From Holophagaceae bacterium (GTDB lineage: Bacteria; Acidobacteriota; Holophagae; Holophagales; Holophagaceae): a stretch of DNA of 64,000 nucleotides. The notes under the pieces are model-generated. The model made no database searches. It was given only the letters and a program-made list of their open reading frames with translations, and was not told where the DNA came from. Positions 48,997 through 57,571 of this stretch are shown here, one piece after another. The first letter of the stretch is position 1. Each line of letters starts with the position of its first letter. Both the position numbers and the translations under genes were made by a program. The stretch lies in NCBI GenBank assembly GCA_016720465.1, contig JADKKO010000004.1, positions 496,001 to 560,000 on the forward strand, given 5' to 3'.

Positions 48997-49527
48997 TCAA
49001 ACCGGACTTGACGGTGCCTGGCGATCCGCGAGCAGGGCAGAGATCGTGCGGCAGATGCCGGGTGGATCGAAGGCGCCGCGGTTGTCGAGCTGCGCCGCCC
49101 AGGGCAGGTCGACCTGGGCCGCGAGGGCATTGATCCGCTGGATCTGGTCGTCGGAGACCGGGATGTGGATGGACGTGTCCCGGGTGCGGATGCGCTCAAG
49201 GCACTGGTCTGGCCGCGCCAGGACGCGGACGAGGAGGACCTGTCCCAGGCCGGAAGCCTCGTCGAGGAACCCGGGGAGATGGGTCGAGGCACCGGTGGAT
49301 TCGATGCACACGGCCTCGTGAAGCGACAGGGCCTCCTTCACACTCGCCAGCACGGAAGCCAGGCCCCGCGGCTCGAAGTCGGGGTGGGAGGCGCCGAGCT
49401 CGGCCCGCACCCGCAGGAAGAGCGGCTCGACCCGGAGGAAGTGCAGTCCAAGCTCCGTGGCGAGGAGCTGGCCGATGGTGGATTTGCCCGCGCCCTTGGG
49501 GCCGACGAGGATGACGATTTTCTTCAT
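48997..49527 (-). CDS. Small P-loop kinase-like protein
   Basis: 176 residues from ATG 49527: MKKIVILVGPKGAGKSTIGQ (Walker A), then a gluconate/shikimate-kinase-like layout with LHFLRVEPLFLRVRAELG and VCIESTGAS, ending in helical sequence. Probably phosphorylates a small molecule; substrate unknown. A longer in-frame start at 49566 exists. First chromosomal-type gene right of the cassette region, transcribed toward it. Confidence 0.75.
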   Translation of the reverse strand: MKKIVILVGPKGAGKSTIGQLLATELGLHFLRVEPLFLRVRAELGASHPDFEPRGLASVLASVKEALSLHEAVCIESTGASTHLPGFLDEASGLGQVLLVRVLARPDQCLERIRTRDTSIHIPVSDDQIQRINALAAQVDLPWAAQLDNRGAFDPPGICRTISALLADRQAPSSPV

Positions 49528-49579
49528 GGAAGCGTCCGAGATGGGCCGATGCGGAGCCGCGTTCAAGTATGAACGACGC

Positions 49580-50317
49580 TCACCCCAGCCCCAGCCGCGC
49601 CTTGAGTTTGGGCGTGGCGCCGCGGCTGGATTCCAGCTCCACGCCGCCGGGCAGGGTCACGAGCATCCGCCCATTGGTGGCGGCGCGGAGGCCCAGCACG
49701 GCTTCGGGGCGCACCAGGAGATGGCGGTGCAGGCGCAGGAGACCGCAACCCGCGAAGGCCTGCTCCACTTCGCCGAGGCTTTTCCAGGTGGTCTCGAAGC
49801 GCTGGGCGCTCGCCCCAGGCGACGCGGCGAAGGCGAACACCACTTCGTCCACCACCTCGAAGTGGGTGGTGCGCGCCAGATCCAGGAAGACAACGCCGCC
49901 GCCAGCCTTCACGGGGTAGCGCGTGCCCTTCGGAGCGGAGGCCGGTGGCGGGTCCAGGGCCTTGCGGGAACGGAGGCGGTCCAGGCACTTGGCGATGCGG
50001 GCGGACGTGGCGGGCTTCAGCAGGTAGTCCACGGCGGCCTCCTCGAAGGCCTCCACCGCGTGCTCGCCGTGGGCGGTGACGAAGACCACCGGCAGGCCGG
50101 GCCCAATGCGCGAAGCCACCTCGAGTCCGCTGGCGCCGGGCATGCGGATGTCCAGGAAGAGCGCGTCCAGGGACGGCCCGTCCGCCAGCCACTCCAGCAG
50201 CGAAGCGCCGTCGCCGAAGGCGGCCGCCACTTCGCATCCGGCCTCTTCCAAGAGGCGCACGAGGCGTCGCTGATTGAGCGGCTCGTCCTCGGCCACCGCC
50301 ACGCGAAACGGCGTCAT
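49580..50317 (-). CDS. LytTR-family response regulator
   Basis: 245 residues: receiver (VAVAEDEPLNQRRLV, Asp in ALFLDIRMPGASGLEV, Lys in YLLKPATS) and a C-terminal LytTR DNA-binding domain (about 140-245; FETTWKSLGEVEQAF, LLRLHRHLLVRPEAV). It regulates transcription after phosphorylation by the histidine kinase whose gene overlaps by four bases upstream. Confidence 0.93.
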   Translation of the reverse strand: MTPFRVAVAEDEPLNQRRLVRLLEEAGCEVAAAFGDGASLLEWLADGPSLDALFLDIRMPGASGLEVASRIGPGLPVVFVTAHGEHAVEAFEEAAVDYLLKPATSARIAKCLDRLRSRKALDPPPASAPKGTRYPVKAGGGVVFLDLARTTHFEVVDEVVFAFAASPGASAQRFETTWKSLGEVEQAFAGCGLLRLHRHLLVRPEAVLGLRAATNGRMLVTLPGGVELESSRGATPKLKARLGLG

Positions 50318-51408
50318 GGGTGGGCTCCCAGAGGCAGGCGCAGCTCGGCGTAGGTCCAGCCGTTTTCGCTGCGGAAGATGAGCGATGCCGCCGGATCCAG
50401 CAGGACCAGCCTCGCTTTCAGGTTGGCGAGGCCCGTGCCGTCCAGGGCGGAAGCGTCGAAGGGAAGCCCGGTGTTGGCGATGGTGATGCGGAGCGCGCCC
50501 GCAGCCTCGCGCGCGGCCTCCAACCGAAGTTCTCCGCCTTCGGCCAGGGGCGCGATGCCGTGCTTCACCGCGTTTTCAACGAGTGGCTGCACTAGCAGGG
50601 GCGGCAGTTCGAGATCATCCAGGTCCAGGGGCCAATTCCAGACCACCTTCAACCGCGGGCCCAGGCGCAGATCCTCCAGCGCCAGGAGGTCTTGCAGCAG
50701 GATGCGCTCCTCGCCCAGGCGGACCCGCGGCTGCTGGCCGTAGCGGGTGAGGCGCCGGTAGAGATCCGAAAGGCCCACCAGGGCTTCTTCCGCGCGCACG
50801 GGATCCTCCCGCACCAGCTCCGCCAACGCGCTCAGGGCGTTGTGCAGCACGTGGGGATCCAGTTGCGCCTGGAGCGCGCGGGCCTGGGCGGCGCGGGTTT
50901 CTTCCAGGAGCGATTGCCGCGTGGCTTCGGCGTCAGCCCGCTCCCGGTCCGCGGCGTCCCCTTCGGCGATGAGCCAGCCCACCATGAACGCGAAGGGCAG
51001 GTTCACGCCCACCAGCAGCAGCTCGCGCGGGATGTGCAGGAAGGCCGGGCGGATGAGCGCGACCATCGGCGCGGGCTGCGCGGAGTTGAGGACATTCCGG
51101 AGCCCGTGCATGAGCAGCGCCACCGCGCCGAGCCAGAAGACATTCCACACCAGCGACTGCAACGCGCCCCGGGCGAAGGCCGGACGGATGCGGCCGTCGC
51201 CGGTCCAGAGCCAGGGCAGCGGCGCCAGCGCGTAGTAGCCTGCCAGCAGCAAGGAAGCCAGCACGAAAATCTGGGGCTGGAAGCCGATGAAGGGCGCGCC
51301 CAGCACGACCCGCAGCAGCAGCAGCAGGCCCAGGAACAGCAGCAGCACGCCCCACCGCTGGGGCCGGAAGCGGCCCCCGGTGAGACGGAGGAGAGCGCTG
51401 CGCTGCAC
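50314..51408 (-). CDS. LytS/YehU-type membrane histidine kinase
   Basis: 364 residues with four membrane segments in the first 150, then LQAQLDPHVLHNALSALAEL, which holds the phospho-His as in the NPHFLFN box of this kinase class, and an ATPase domain (PPLLVQPLVENAVKHGIAPL, GTGLANLKARL). It partners with the overlapping LytTR regulator. No extracellular ligand domain, so it may sense membrane state. Confidence 0.92.
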   Translation of the reverse strand: MQRSALLRLTGGRFRPQRWGVLLLFLGLLLLLRVVLGAPFIGFQPQIFVLASLLLAGYYALAPLPWLWTGDGRIRPAFARGALQSLVWNVFWLGAVALLMHGLRNVLNSAQPAPMVALIRPAFLHIPRELLLVGVNLPFAFMVGWLIAEGDAADRERADAEATRQSLLEETRAAQARALQAQLDPHVLHNALSALAELVREDPVRAEEALVGLSDLYRRLTRYGQQPRVRLGEERILLQDLLALEDLRLGPRLKVVWNWPLDLDDLELPPLLVQPLVENAVKHGIAPLAEGGELRLEAAREAAGALRITIANTGLPFDASALDGTGLANLKARLVLLDPAASLIFRSENGWTYAELRLPLGAHP

Positions 51409-51411
51409 GGA

Positions 51412-51927
51412 TCAGCCGCGGCGGCGCTTCAAGGTCTTGCTCTTGCCCGAACCGCTGGTGGCGGTGGCGGTGCCACTGGCGCTATCGGTCTCCACGGAGC
51501 CCGAGCCCGTCTTGCCGTTGGGCCCCGTGGCGCTGCCGCTGGCTTCCACGCCGGAGCCGGTCTTGGTGGCCGTGCCGCTGGCGCTCGCGGTCTTGCCCTT
51601 GGGTCCGGTGGCGGTGCCCTGCCCCGAAACCGTGTCGCCGGATTTCGTGGCGCTGCCGGAGCCGCTGACGGTGCGGCCCTTGAAACCCGTGGCGCTGCCT
51701 TCGCCGCTCACGGAACCTGGCTTCACCACCGCGGTGCCCGAGGCCGTGGCGGTCCTGCCCTTGGCGGTGGTGGCGGTGCCGCTGGCACTGTACTTGTTGC
51801 CCTTCTGGGTGACGCTGCCTGAAGCGGACCCGCCCTTGGGGCCGCTCTTGGAGCTGCTTTTGGTCTGGGCGCCCAGGGGGAGGACCAAGAGGGCCAGGGC
51901 GAGGATGGTGAGGTTGCGCGAGCTCAT
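51412..51927 (-). CDS. Secreted Ser/Gly/Thr-rich repeat protein
   Basis: 171 residues: signal peptide (MSSRNLTILALALLVLPLGA), then roughly seven imperfect repeats of about 18-20 residues on the theme SGxATxxxGKTxSxSGTA, ending in a basic tail (KSKTLKRRRG). No enzymatic motif. The composition suggests an extended surface or matrix protein; the frequent V/T-S-G units could form a beta-solenoid. It lies four bases downstream of the histidine kinase start on the same strand. Confidence 0.7.
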   Translation of the reverse strand: MSSRNLTILALALLVLPLGAQTKSSSKSGPKGGSASGSVTQKGNKYSASGTATTAKGRTATASGTAVVKPGSVSGEGSATGFKGRTVSGSGSATKSGDTVSGQGTATGPKGKTASASGTATKTGSGVEASGSATGPNGKTGSGSVETDSASGTATATSGSGKSKTLKRRRG

Positions 51928-52022
51928 GGGAGCCTCCTGAAGGATGAAGCCTCCGTTCCACCATAGGCGGGTTGGCCCGGTGGCGAGAACGGAAGGTGGA
52001 TGTGATGGGGAGGTGGCAGGCC

Positions 52023-52064
52023 CTTCTCGGTATCGGCCCTGCCGATACGCGAGACGAATTGACT
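52023..52064. repeat. Solitary REP-like hairpin unit
   Basis: CTTCTCGGTATCGGCCCTGC then CGATACGCGAGACG: stem GTATCGGC/GCCGATAC with a 3-base loop, closely matching the unit nested at 19039-19080. Located between two minus-strand genes, 18 bases from the end of the Spy-like gene. Confidence 0.6.
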
Positions 52065-52081
52065 TTTCCCGGAATCAGTTC

Positions 52082-52510
52082 TCATCGCCCGAACGCGAAG
52101 GTCCGCAGGCCGTCCATGCGGGCGCGGCCTTCCGAGAGCAGGGACTTGAGCTGGGCCTGCTGTCCGGCGGTGAGGACGCTGCGGCCATCCAGCGTGATGG
52201 CGCGGGTCTCCAGCATCAATTGGAAGAAGGTCTCGGAAGTCTGGGCATGGAGGGCGCGCAGGGAATCCTCGGTGGTGGCGGGATCCAGGGCCGCGTCCAC
52301 TTCCGCCCGGCGGGCATCGCGGAAGGCGGCGCTCTTCACCATCAGCGCGTCCTTGTGCTGCGCGAAGATGCCGAGCAGGGCGGTCCGTTGGGCGTCGCTG
52401 AATTCCAGTTGGCGCAGGACCGTCGCGAGGCGGGGAGGGGCGGGCATCGGCTGGGCCGAAAGGCCGAGCCCGGCAGTGACGAGCAGGGTGGGAAGGATAG
52501 TGGGTTTCAT
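52082..52510 (-). CDS. Spy/CpxP-like periplasmic protein
   Basis: 142 residues with signal peptide (MKPTILPTLLVTAGLGLSAQ). All-helical mature protein with paired LTxxQ-type motifs: FSDAQRTALLGIFAQHK and LTAGQQAQLKSLLSEGR. Spy/CpxP proteins are periplasmic chaperones or stress-signal modulators. It may belong with the two-component pair upstream in function, but this is not shown by sequence. Confidence 0.8.
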   Translation of the reverse strand: MKPTILPTLLVTAGLGLSAQPMPAPPRLATVLRQLEFSDAQRTALLGIFAQHKDALMVKSAAFRDARRAEVDAALDPATTEDSLRALHAQTSETFFQLMLETRAITLDGRSVLTAGQQAQLKSLLSEGRARMDGLRTFAFGR

Positions 52511-52674
52511 GGTGTTCTCCTTGGAATGGGCGGCTCACCTGAACCGTCCACCATGAGAACGCCCAGCCCGGGACACCGTTCACGTCCCGCGCGCAATCGC
52601 CTCCGGATGCGGCTGGATTGCGCCGCGGGAAGGTTGAATTGCGGATGGCAGGTGTGGTGGCCGTGCTTCGCTAC

Positions 52675-53052
52675 CTAGGCTTCCACCACCAGCGCCGCCA
52701 GCCGTTTGGGCGCCACCGCTCGGTAGCTCTCCAGGATCCAGGCCCGCAGCAGATCCACGGGCACGGCCATGCCCTTCTCGAAGCGGCAGGTCACCCAGTC
52801 CGCGCGGCCCAGGCCATAGCCCGTGGGCGAAGCGCCAGGCAGGGATAGGGCGAGGGGCGCCGAGGATGGCAGTTTCACGGTGAACGAGAGAATATCGGTC
52901 TCTTCGGCCCTGCCTAAAAAGACAAAGATTTTCCCCCGTACCTTCACCACGGACTCGCCCCAGGGGAAGTGCTCCTCGGCTTCAGGCAAAGAGAGTGCGA
53001 GCGCGCGAAGGGATTTCGCAATCGCTCGATGGGAGGCTTGGGCGCGGGCCAT
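52675..53052 (-). CDS. MmcQ/YjbR family protein
   Basis: 125 residues: LALSLPEAEEHFPWGESVVK, KIFVFLG, FTVKLPSS, YGLGRADWVTCRF and LLRAWILESYRAVAPKRL, the standard MmcQ/YjbR (CyaY-like DNA-binding fold) pattern. Function of the family is unclear. Its 5' end overlaps the 3' end of the gcvPB frame by about 109 bases on the same strand, an unusual overlap probably caused by an unnatural gcvPB extension. Confidence 0.88.
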   Translation of the reverse strand: MARAQASHRAIAKSLRALALSLPEAEEHFPWGESVVKVRGKIFVFLGRAEETDILSFTVKLPSSAPLALSLPGASPTGYGLGRADWVTCRFEKGMAVPVDLLRAWILESYRAVAPKRLAALVVEA

Positions 53053-54587
53053 GGCCCTGATGTTTTCGCCCAGCGCAGCACGGGTTTGCGGGCGGCGGTG
53101 GTTTCATCCATGCGTCGCAAGGGCGCGGTGACCGGGGCCTGGTGCAGCAGGTCGGGATTCTCCTGGGCTTCCTTGGCGATCGTTTTCATGGCGTGGATGA
53201 AGGCGTCCAGCTCTTCCTTGGATTCGCTTTCGGTGGGCTCGATCATCAAGGAACCGTGCACGATGGTGGGGAAATAGATGGTGGGCGGGTGGAAGCCGTA
53301 GTCGATGAGCCGTTTCGCGATGTCCAGGGTGGTCACATCGTTTTTAGTCTGATGGGCATCGTTGAACACCACTTCGTGCATGGTGGCGGTCTTGATCGGC
53401 AGATTGTAGGTGCCTTCGAGTTCCTTGCGGATGTAGTTGGCGTTCACGATGGCGCGCAGCGTGGCGTCGCGCAGTCCGTCGCCGCCGTGGCTCAGGCAGT
53501 AGGTCAGCGCCCGCACCAGCATTCCGAAATTGCCGAAGTAGGTGTGGACCTTGCCGATGCTCTGGGGGCGGTCCCAATTCCAGCGGTAGGTGTGGTGGGG
53601 CACTTCGCCTTCGCCCACTTTCACGGTGTCGCGCACCACCACGGGCTTGGGCAGGAAGGGTTCCAGCGCCGCGGTGCAGAGCACCGGACCCGCGCCGGGA
53701 CCGCCGCCGCCGTGGGGCGTGGACATGGTCTTGTGCAGGTTCATGTGCATCACGTCGATGCCGAAATCCCCGGGCCGGGCCACGCCCACCAGGGCGTTCA
53801 TGTTGGCGCCGTCCATGTAGACCAGGCCGCCGACTTCGTGGATGCGCTTGCAGATTTCATCAATGCGGTGCTCGAAGATCCCCAGCGTGTTGGGGTTCGT
53901 GACCATGAGGCCCGCGATGTCTTCCTTGTGTTCGGCGATGACCGAGAGGAGGCCCTTCTTCGCGCGGCCCGTGACCGCATCGGTGATGTCTTCGAAGGAC
54001 ACGGTGCCATCCGCGGCGGAAGCCACGTCCACCACGTCGTAGCCCGCCATGGCCGCCGTCGCGGGGTTCGTGCCGTGGGCCGAATCCGGGATCAGGATCA
54101 CGCGGCGCTTGCCGCCGCGGCTCACGTGGTAGGCGCGGATGAGCATCACGCCGGTCAATTCGCCCGCGGCGCCTGCGCTGGGCTGCAGTGTCACGGCGGC
54201 CAGTCCGGTGATCTCCTTCAGCCACTCCTGCAGGGTGTGGATCAGCGCGAGATTGCCCTGCACGAACGCATCGGGCGCCATGGGATGGGATTCCGCGAAG
54301 CCGGGGATGGCGGCGGTCTTCTCGTTGAGCCGCGGGTTGTGTTTCATGGTGCAGGAACCCAAGGGGTACATCCCCTGGTCCAGGCCGTAGTTCCACAGCG
54401 ACAGCTTGGTGAAGTGGCGGATCACATCCGGCTCGCTGCACGAAGGCAGCGCGTCGAAGCTCCCGCGTTTGAGATGCGCGGGGCGGGTGTCCTTGGCGGC
54501 GGGCACGTCCAGCTTGGGCAGGTCGAGGCCCACCTTGCCCGGCACCGAGCGGTCGAAGATGAGGGGTTCGCGGGATCGGAGTGACAT
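52944..54587 (-). CDS. gcvPB: Glycine dehydrogenase (decarboxylating) subunit 2, with odd C-terminal extension
   Basis: 547 residues. PLP site SAHGTNPATAAMAGYDVV, HLNLHKT-type lysine in DVMHMNLHKTMSTPHGGGGP, and GSCTMKHNPRLNEKTAA identify the C-terminal-half subunit of split glycine decarboxylase (P protein), which works with GcvPA, GcvH and GcvT. The family normally ends near KPVLRW; here about 35 further residues (AKTSGPWPAPKPPIERLRNP and on) run into the MmcQ gene in another frame. A missing stop or small frameshift near 53070 would explain it. Confidence 0.93.
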   Translation of the reverse strand: MSLRSREPLIFDRSVPGKVGLDLPKLDVPAAKDTRPAHLKRGSFDALPSCSEPDVIRHFTKLSLWNYGLDQGMYPLGSCTMKHNPRLNEKTAAIPGFAESHPMAPDAFVQGNLALIHTLQEWLKEITGLAAVTLQPSAGAAGELTGVMLIRAYHVSRGGKRRVILIPDSAHGTNPATAAMAGYDVVDVASAADGTVSFEDITDAVTGRAKKGLLSVIAEHKEDIAGLMVTNPNTLGIFEHRIDEICKRIHEVGGLVYMDGANMNALVGVARPGDFGIDVMHMNLHKTMSTPHGGGGPGAGPVLCTAALEPFLPKPVVVRDTVKVGEGEVPHHTYRWNWDRPQSIGKVHTYFGNFGMLVRALTYCLSHGGDGLRDATLRAIVNANYIRKELEGTYNLPIKTATMHEVVFNDAHQTKNDVTTLDIAKRLIDYGFHPPTIYFPTIVHGSLMIEPTESESKEELDAFIHAMKTIAKEAQENPDLLHQAPVTAPLRRMDETTAARKPVLRWAKTSGPWPAPKPPIERLRNPFARSHSLCLKPRSTSPGASPW

Positions 54588-54618
54588 TTTAGGTTCCTTG
54601 CAGTTGAAAAAGGCGACT

Positions 54619-54752
54619 ACGCGGAGGGGAGCAGAGAGGCGGAGGGAAGCGGAGAAAAGCAGAAATTGTGTGGGGGTGAACTGGGGTATTGGAGTTGAGC
54701 GAAGGTGTTTTTCTCAGCTACCCTCCGCACCTCCGCTACCCTCCGCGTGGTG
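54619..54752. repeat. Inverted-repeat element (GCGGAGGG type) between gcvPA and gcvPB
   Basis: Left arm 54619-54660 (ACGCGGAGGGGAGCAGAGAG, GCGGAGGGAAGCGGAG) and right arm 54712-54752, whose reverse complement begins CACCACGCGGAGGGTAGCGG. Arms are built of 9-11-base units. Occupies most of the 172-base gap between the two P-protein genes and has no ORF. Confidence 0.7.
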
Positions 54753-54759
54753 TTTTTAT

Positions 54760-56109
54760 CTATCCGACAACCGACGCAACCCGCGCCAGCACTTCGATCA
54801 GGTGTTCGATCTGCGTCCGCGTGTTGAGTTCCGTGGCGCACCAGAGCACACAGTTCTTGTGGCCGTAGGGCGTGAGGTCCAGGCCCGGCAGGATGCCCTC
54901 GGCTTCAAGGGCTTCGTTCATGGTCTTCAGGTCGCCGGTGTGGCGCAGGACGAACTCGTTGAAGTACGGCGCTTCGAAGGGCACATCCCAATCGGGGAGT
55001 TCCAGCAGTCGCTCCCGCAGGTACTGGGCCTTGGCGACGTTCTGTTCCGCGAGGCCCTTCAGGCCTTCGGGGCCCGCCAGTTGCAGGAAGATGTTGGCCC
55101 GCAGGGCGATCAGCCCTTGGTTCGAGCAGATGTTGCTGGTGGCCTTGTCGCGGCGGATGTGCTGCTCCCGCGCCGTGAGCGTGAGCACGTAGCCCGTGCG
55201 GCCGTCCAGATCCTGCGTCTGGCCCACCACACGGCCGGGGATCTCGCGCTTGAAGGCATCCTTCACCGCCAGGAAACCCAAGTAGGGTCCGCCGAAATTG
55301 GTGGCGTTGCCGAAGCTCATGGCCTCGCCGCAGGCCATGTCCGCGCCGACTTTGCCTGGCGCCTGCAGCCAGCCGAAAGCCATGGCTTCTTGGGTCACGC
55401 TGACGAGCAGCGCGCCTTTCGCGTGAGCCAGATCCGAAAGCACCTTGAGGTCTTCCACGGCCCCCAGGAAATTCGGGTAGCCCACGAGCACCGCCGCCAC
55501 GGTTTCATCGAGCTTGGCGGCCAGATCCACGGGGTCGGTGACGCCGTCCTTCAGGGCGACCTCCACCAGCTTCAATTCCTCGTGGGCCGCGAATCCGGCG
55601 CGGATCACCGCCAGGTAATGGGGGTGCAGCCCGGAGCTCACCAGCACCTTGGCGCGCTTCTTCTGCACGCGCACGGCCATGAGCGCCGCTTCCAGGCAGC
55701 TCGTGCCGCCGTCGTAGAGGCTGGCGTTGGTCATGTCCAGGCCCGTGAGATCGCAAATGAGGGTCTGGTATTCGAAGATGTGCTGCAGGGTTCCTTGAGA
55801 AATCTCGGGCTGGTAGGGCGTGTAGGCCGTGAACCACTCCTGCCGCGAGATCTGGTGGTCGATGGCGCTCGGGATGAAATGGGCGTAGGCTCCGGCGCCC
55901 AGGAAGCTGGCGGCGAAGCGGGTGTTGAGCCCCGCCAGGCGCTCCATTTCGCGCAGGACCTCCAGCTCGCTCGAGGTGGCGGGCAGGTCCAGGGCCCGGT
56001 GCAATTTCAAATGGTCAGGCACGCCCGTGAGCAGGTCTTCGGCGCGGTTGGCGCCGATGGCATCGAGCAGGGCGCGGTCTTCCGCGGCGGCGGTGGGCAG
56101 GTAGCGCAT
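54760..56109 (-). CDS. gcvPA: Glycine dehydrogenase (decarboxylating) subunit 1
   Basis: 449 residues from ATG 56109 (MRYLPTAAAEDRALLDAIGA). Typical GcvPA blocks: SFLGAGAYAHFIPSAIDHQI, TAYTPYQPEISQGTLQHIFE, TGLDMTNASLYDGGTSCLEA, and SNICSNQGLIALRANIFL. It forms the P protein of the glycine cleavage system with GcvPB. The 214-base upstream gap (56110-56323) holds no recognisable glycine riboswitch. gcvT and gcvH are not in the window. Confidence 0.95.
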   Translation of the reverse strand: MRYLPTAAAEDRALLDAIGANRAEDLLTGVPDHLKLHRALDLPATSSELEVLREMERLAGLNTRFAASFLGAGAYAHFIPSAIDHQISRQEWFTAYTPYQPEISQGTLQHIFEYQTLICDLTGLDMTNASLYDGGTSCLEAALMAVRVQKKRAKVLVSSGLHPHYLAVIRAGFAAHEELKLVEVALKDGVTDPVDLAAKLDETVAAVLVGYPNFLGAVEDLKVLSDLAHAKGALLVSVTQEAMAFGWLQAPGKVGADMACGEAMSFGNATNFGGPYLGFLAVKDAFKREIPGRVVGQTQDLDGRTGYVLTLTAREQHIRRDKATSNICSNQGLIALRANIFLQLAGPEGLKGLAEQNVAKAQYLRERLLELPDWDVPFEAPYFNEFVLRHTGDLKTMNEALEAEGILPGLDLTPYGHKNCVLWCATELNTRTQIEHLIEVLARVASVVG

Positions 56110-56323
56110 AAAGCATCCCCAAGTGGCCTGAGCCGTTGCGACCAAATAGCTTGGTCATGACGATGGTGGACCGGCAAAAGGGGCCGTAACAAAACAACCG
56201 GAACAGCGCGGGTTGTCTTCCAGCGGCTTCTCAAGCCAGACTCCAGTATCGCCTGGACGGGTGCTTTTTCCGATTCCAAAACCTGGGCGGAGATCACAAT
56301 CCGCCTGTAAACCGCCTGTTTTC

Positions 56324-57039
56324 CTACTTGAGAACCCCGGTCTGGGCGGTCATGAGTTGCAGGCAGCCCGCGAGACCCAGGTCCAGCAGGGCCGTGGCTT
56401 CCTGCTTGGTGAAGCTGCGGCTCTCGCCGGTGCTCTGGAACTCCACCAGCTCCAAGTCGAGGCCCGCCATGGGCCGCGCCGCCACCAGGTTGCAATCCAC
56501 GGCCGCGAGATGGTCCTCCTCGTACTCCAGATCCAGCGCCTGGCCCCGGCGGCCTTCGCCGCTTTCCACGATGCCCACGCTCACCGCCGACACCTGCCGC
56601 ACCAAGGCCGCGTTGACCCGGCCTTCCCCAACGCGACAGCCAGGGCTACCCAGGCGCCTGTGATGGCCGCGCAGCGGGTGCCGCCATCGGCGTTGAGCAC
56701 GTCGCAATCCAGCGTGATCTGGCGCTCGCCCAGGGCCTTCAGATCCACCGCCTGCCGCAGCGAGCGGCCGATGAGGCGCTGGATCTCCACGGTGCGGCCC
56801 TGCTGCTTGCCCCGGGCCGCCTCGCGGTCCGTGCGCGTGTGGGTCGAACGCGGCAGCATCCCGTACTCCGCCGTGATCCACCCGGCGCCCTTGCCCTTCA
56901 TCCAGCCAGGGACTTTTTCTTCCAGGCTGGCGGAGCAGAGCACATGGGTATTTCCGAGTTTTACCAGGCAGGAACCATCCGCATGGACCTGGGTGCCCAG
57001 TTCAAAGGAGAGCGGGCGGAGTTGATCGGGGAGTCGCAT
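56324..57039 (-). pseudogene. rph: Ribonuclease PH, single-base frameshift
   Basis: The first frame (57039 down to about 56625) encodes MRLPDQLRPLSFELGTQVHA, GWITAEYGMLPRSTHTRTDR, EIQRLIGRSLRQAVDL and DCDVLNADGGTRCAAITGAW, clearly RNase PH. It then goes out of frame; the neighbouring frame continues NAALVRQVSAVSVGIVESGE, LDLEYEEDHLAAVDCNLVAA and FTKQEATALLDLGL to the stop at 56324. Total length is 716 bases, one short of the 717 needed for the usual 238 residues, so one base is missing near GCCGGGTCAACG (about 56620). It is either a sequencing error or a real mutation. Confidence 0.88.
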
Positions 57040-57068
57040 GAATACCCTTAAGAGATTTTCCAGAATGA

Positions 57069-57491
57069 CTATGTTTCGATCTTCTCCACCCGTTTTTGAT
57101 GCCTTCCCCCTTCAAAAGAAGTTTCCAAAAAGGTTTTAAGGTAATATTCTGCCTTCAGCGGATCCGTTAGCCGCTGGCCAAAAGCGATGGCGTTCGCGTC
57201 ATTGTGCTGCCTGGCCAGCGCGGCGTGCTCGGGGGAAGTCACCAGCGCGCAGCGGACACCCACGTGGCGATTGGCCGCGATGCTGATGCCGATCCCGGAA
57301 CCGCAGACCAACACGAGGCGTTCCCACTCATGACGTTTTTCCGCAGCGCGATGCGCGAAGTCCGGGTAGTCCACGGACGCGAGGCCATCCGTCCCGTAGT
57401 CCAGGGCTTCATGGCCGTTGGCCAGCGCCCAGGCCTTGAGCCGTTCCTTGAGTTCAAACCCCGCGTGGTCCGATGCGAATCCGATTTTCAT
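57069..57491 (-). CDS. rpiB: Ribose-5-phosphate isomerase B
   Basis: 140 residues: MKIGFASDHAGFELKERLKA (phosphate site), YGTDGLASVDYPDFA, VLVCGSGIGISIAANRHVGV (catalytic Cys) and HNDANAIAFGQRL. Interconverts ribose 5-phosphate and ribulose 5-phosphate in the pentose phosphate pathway. Stands 29 bases upstream of rph on the same strand. Confidence 0.95.
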   Translation of the reverse strand: MKIGFASDHAGFELKERLKAWALANGHEALDYGTDGLASVDYPDFAHRAAEKRHEWERLVLVCGSGIGISIAANRHVGVRCALVTSPEHAALARQHNDANAIAFGQRLTDPLKAEYYLKTFLETSFEGGRHQKRVEKIET

Positions 57492-57571
57492 GAAGGTCTC
57501 CAGCCAGCACCACCAGCCTACCGCCTACCGCGCCCGGTCCCCAGCCCACGGCCCGGCCGCCAGGGGCCCGC

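Noticed and set aside
54588..54759. Small antisense ORFs in the gcvPA-gcvPB gap
   Set aside because: They arise from the periodic inverted-repeat arms and have no coding character.
56110..56323. Glycine riboswitch upstream of gcvPA
   Set aside because: I could not find the conserved glycine-aptamer core or tandem arrangement on the minus strand; the gap looks unstructured.
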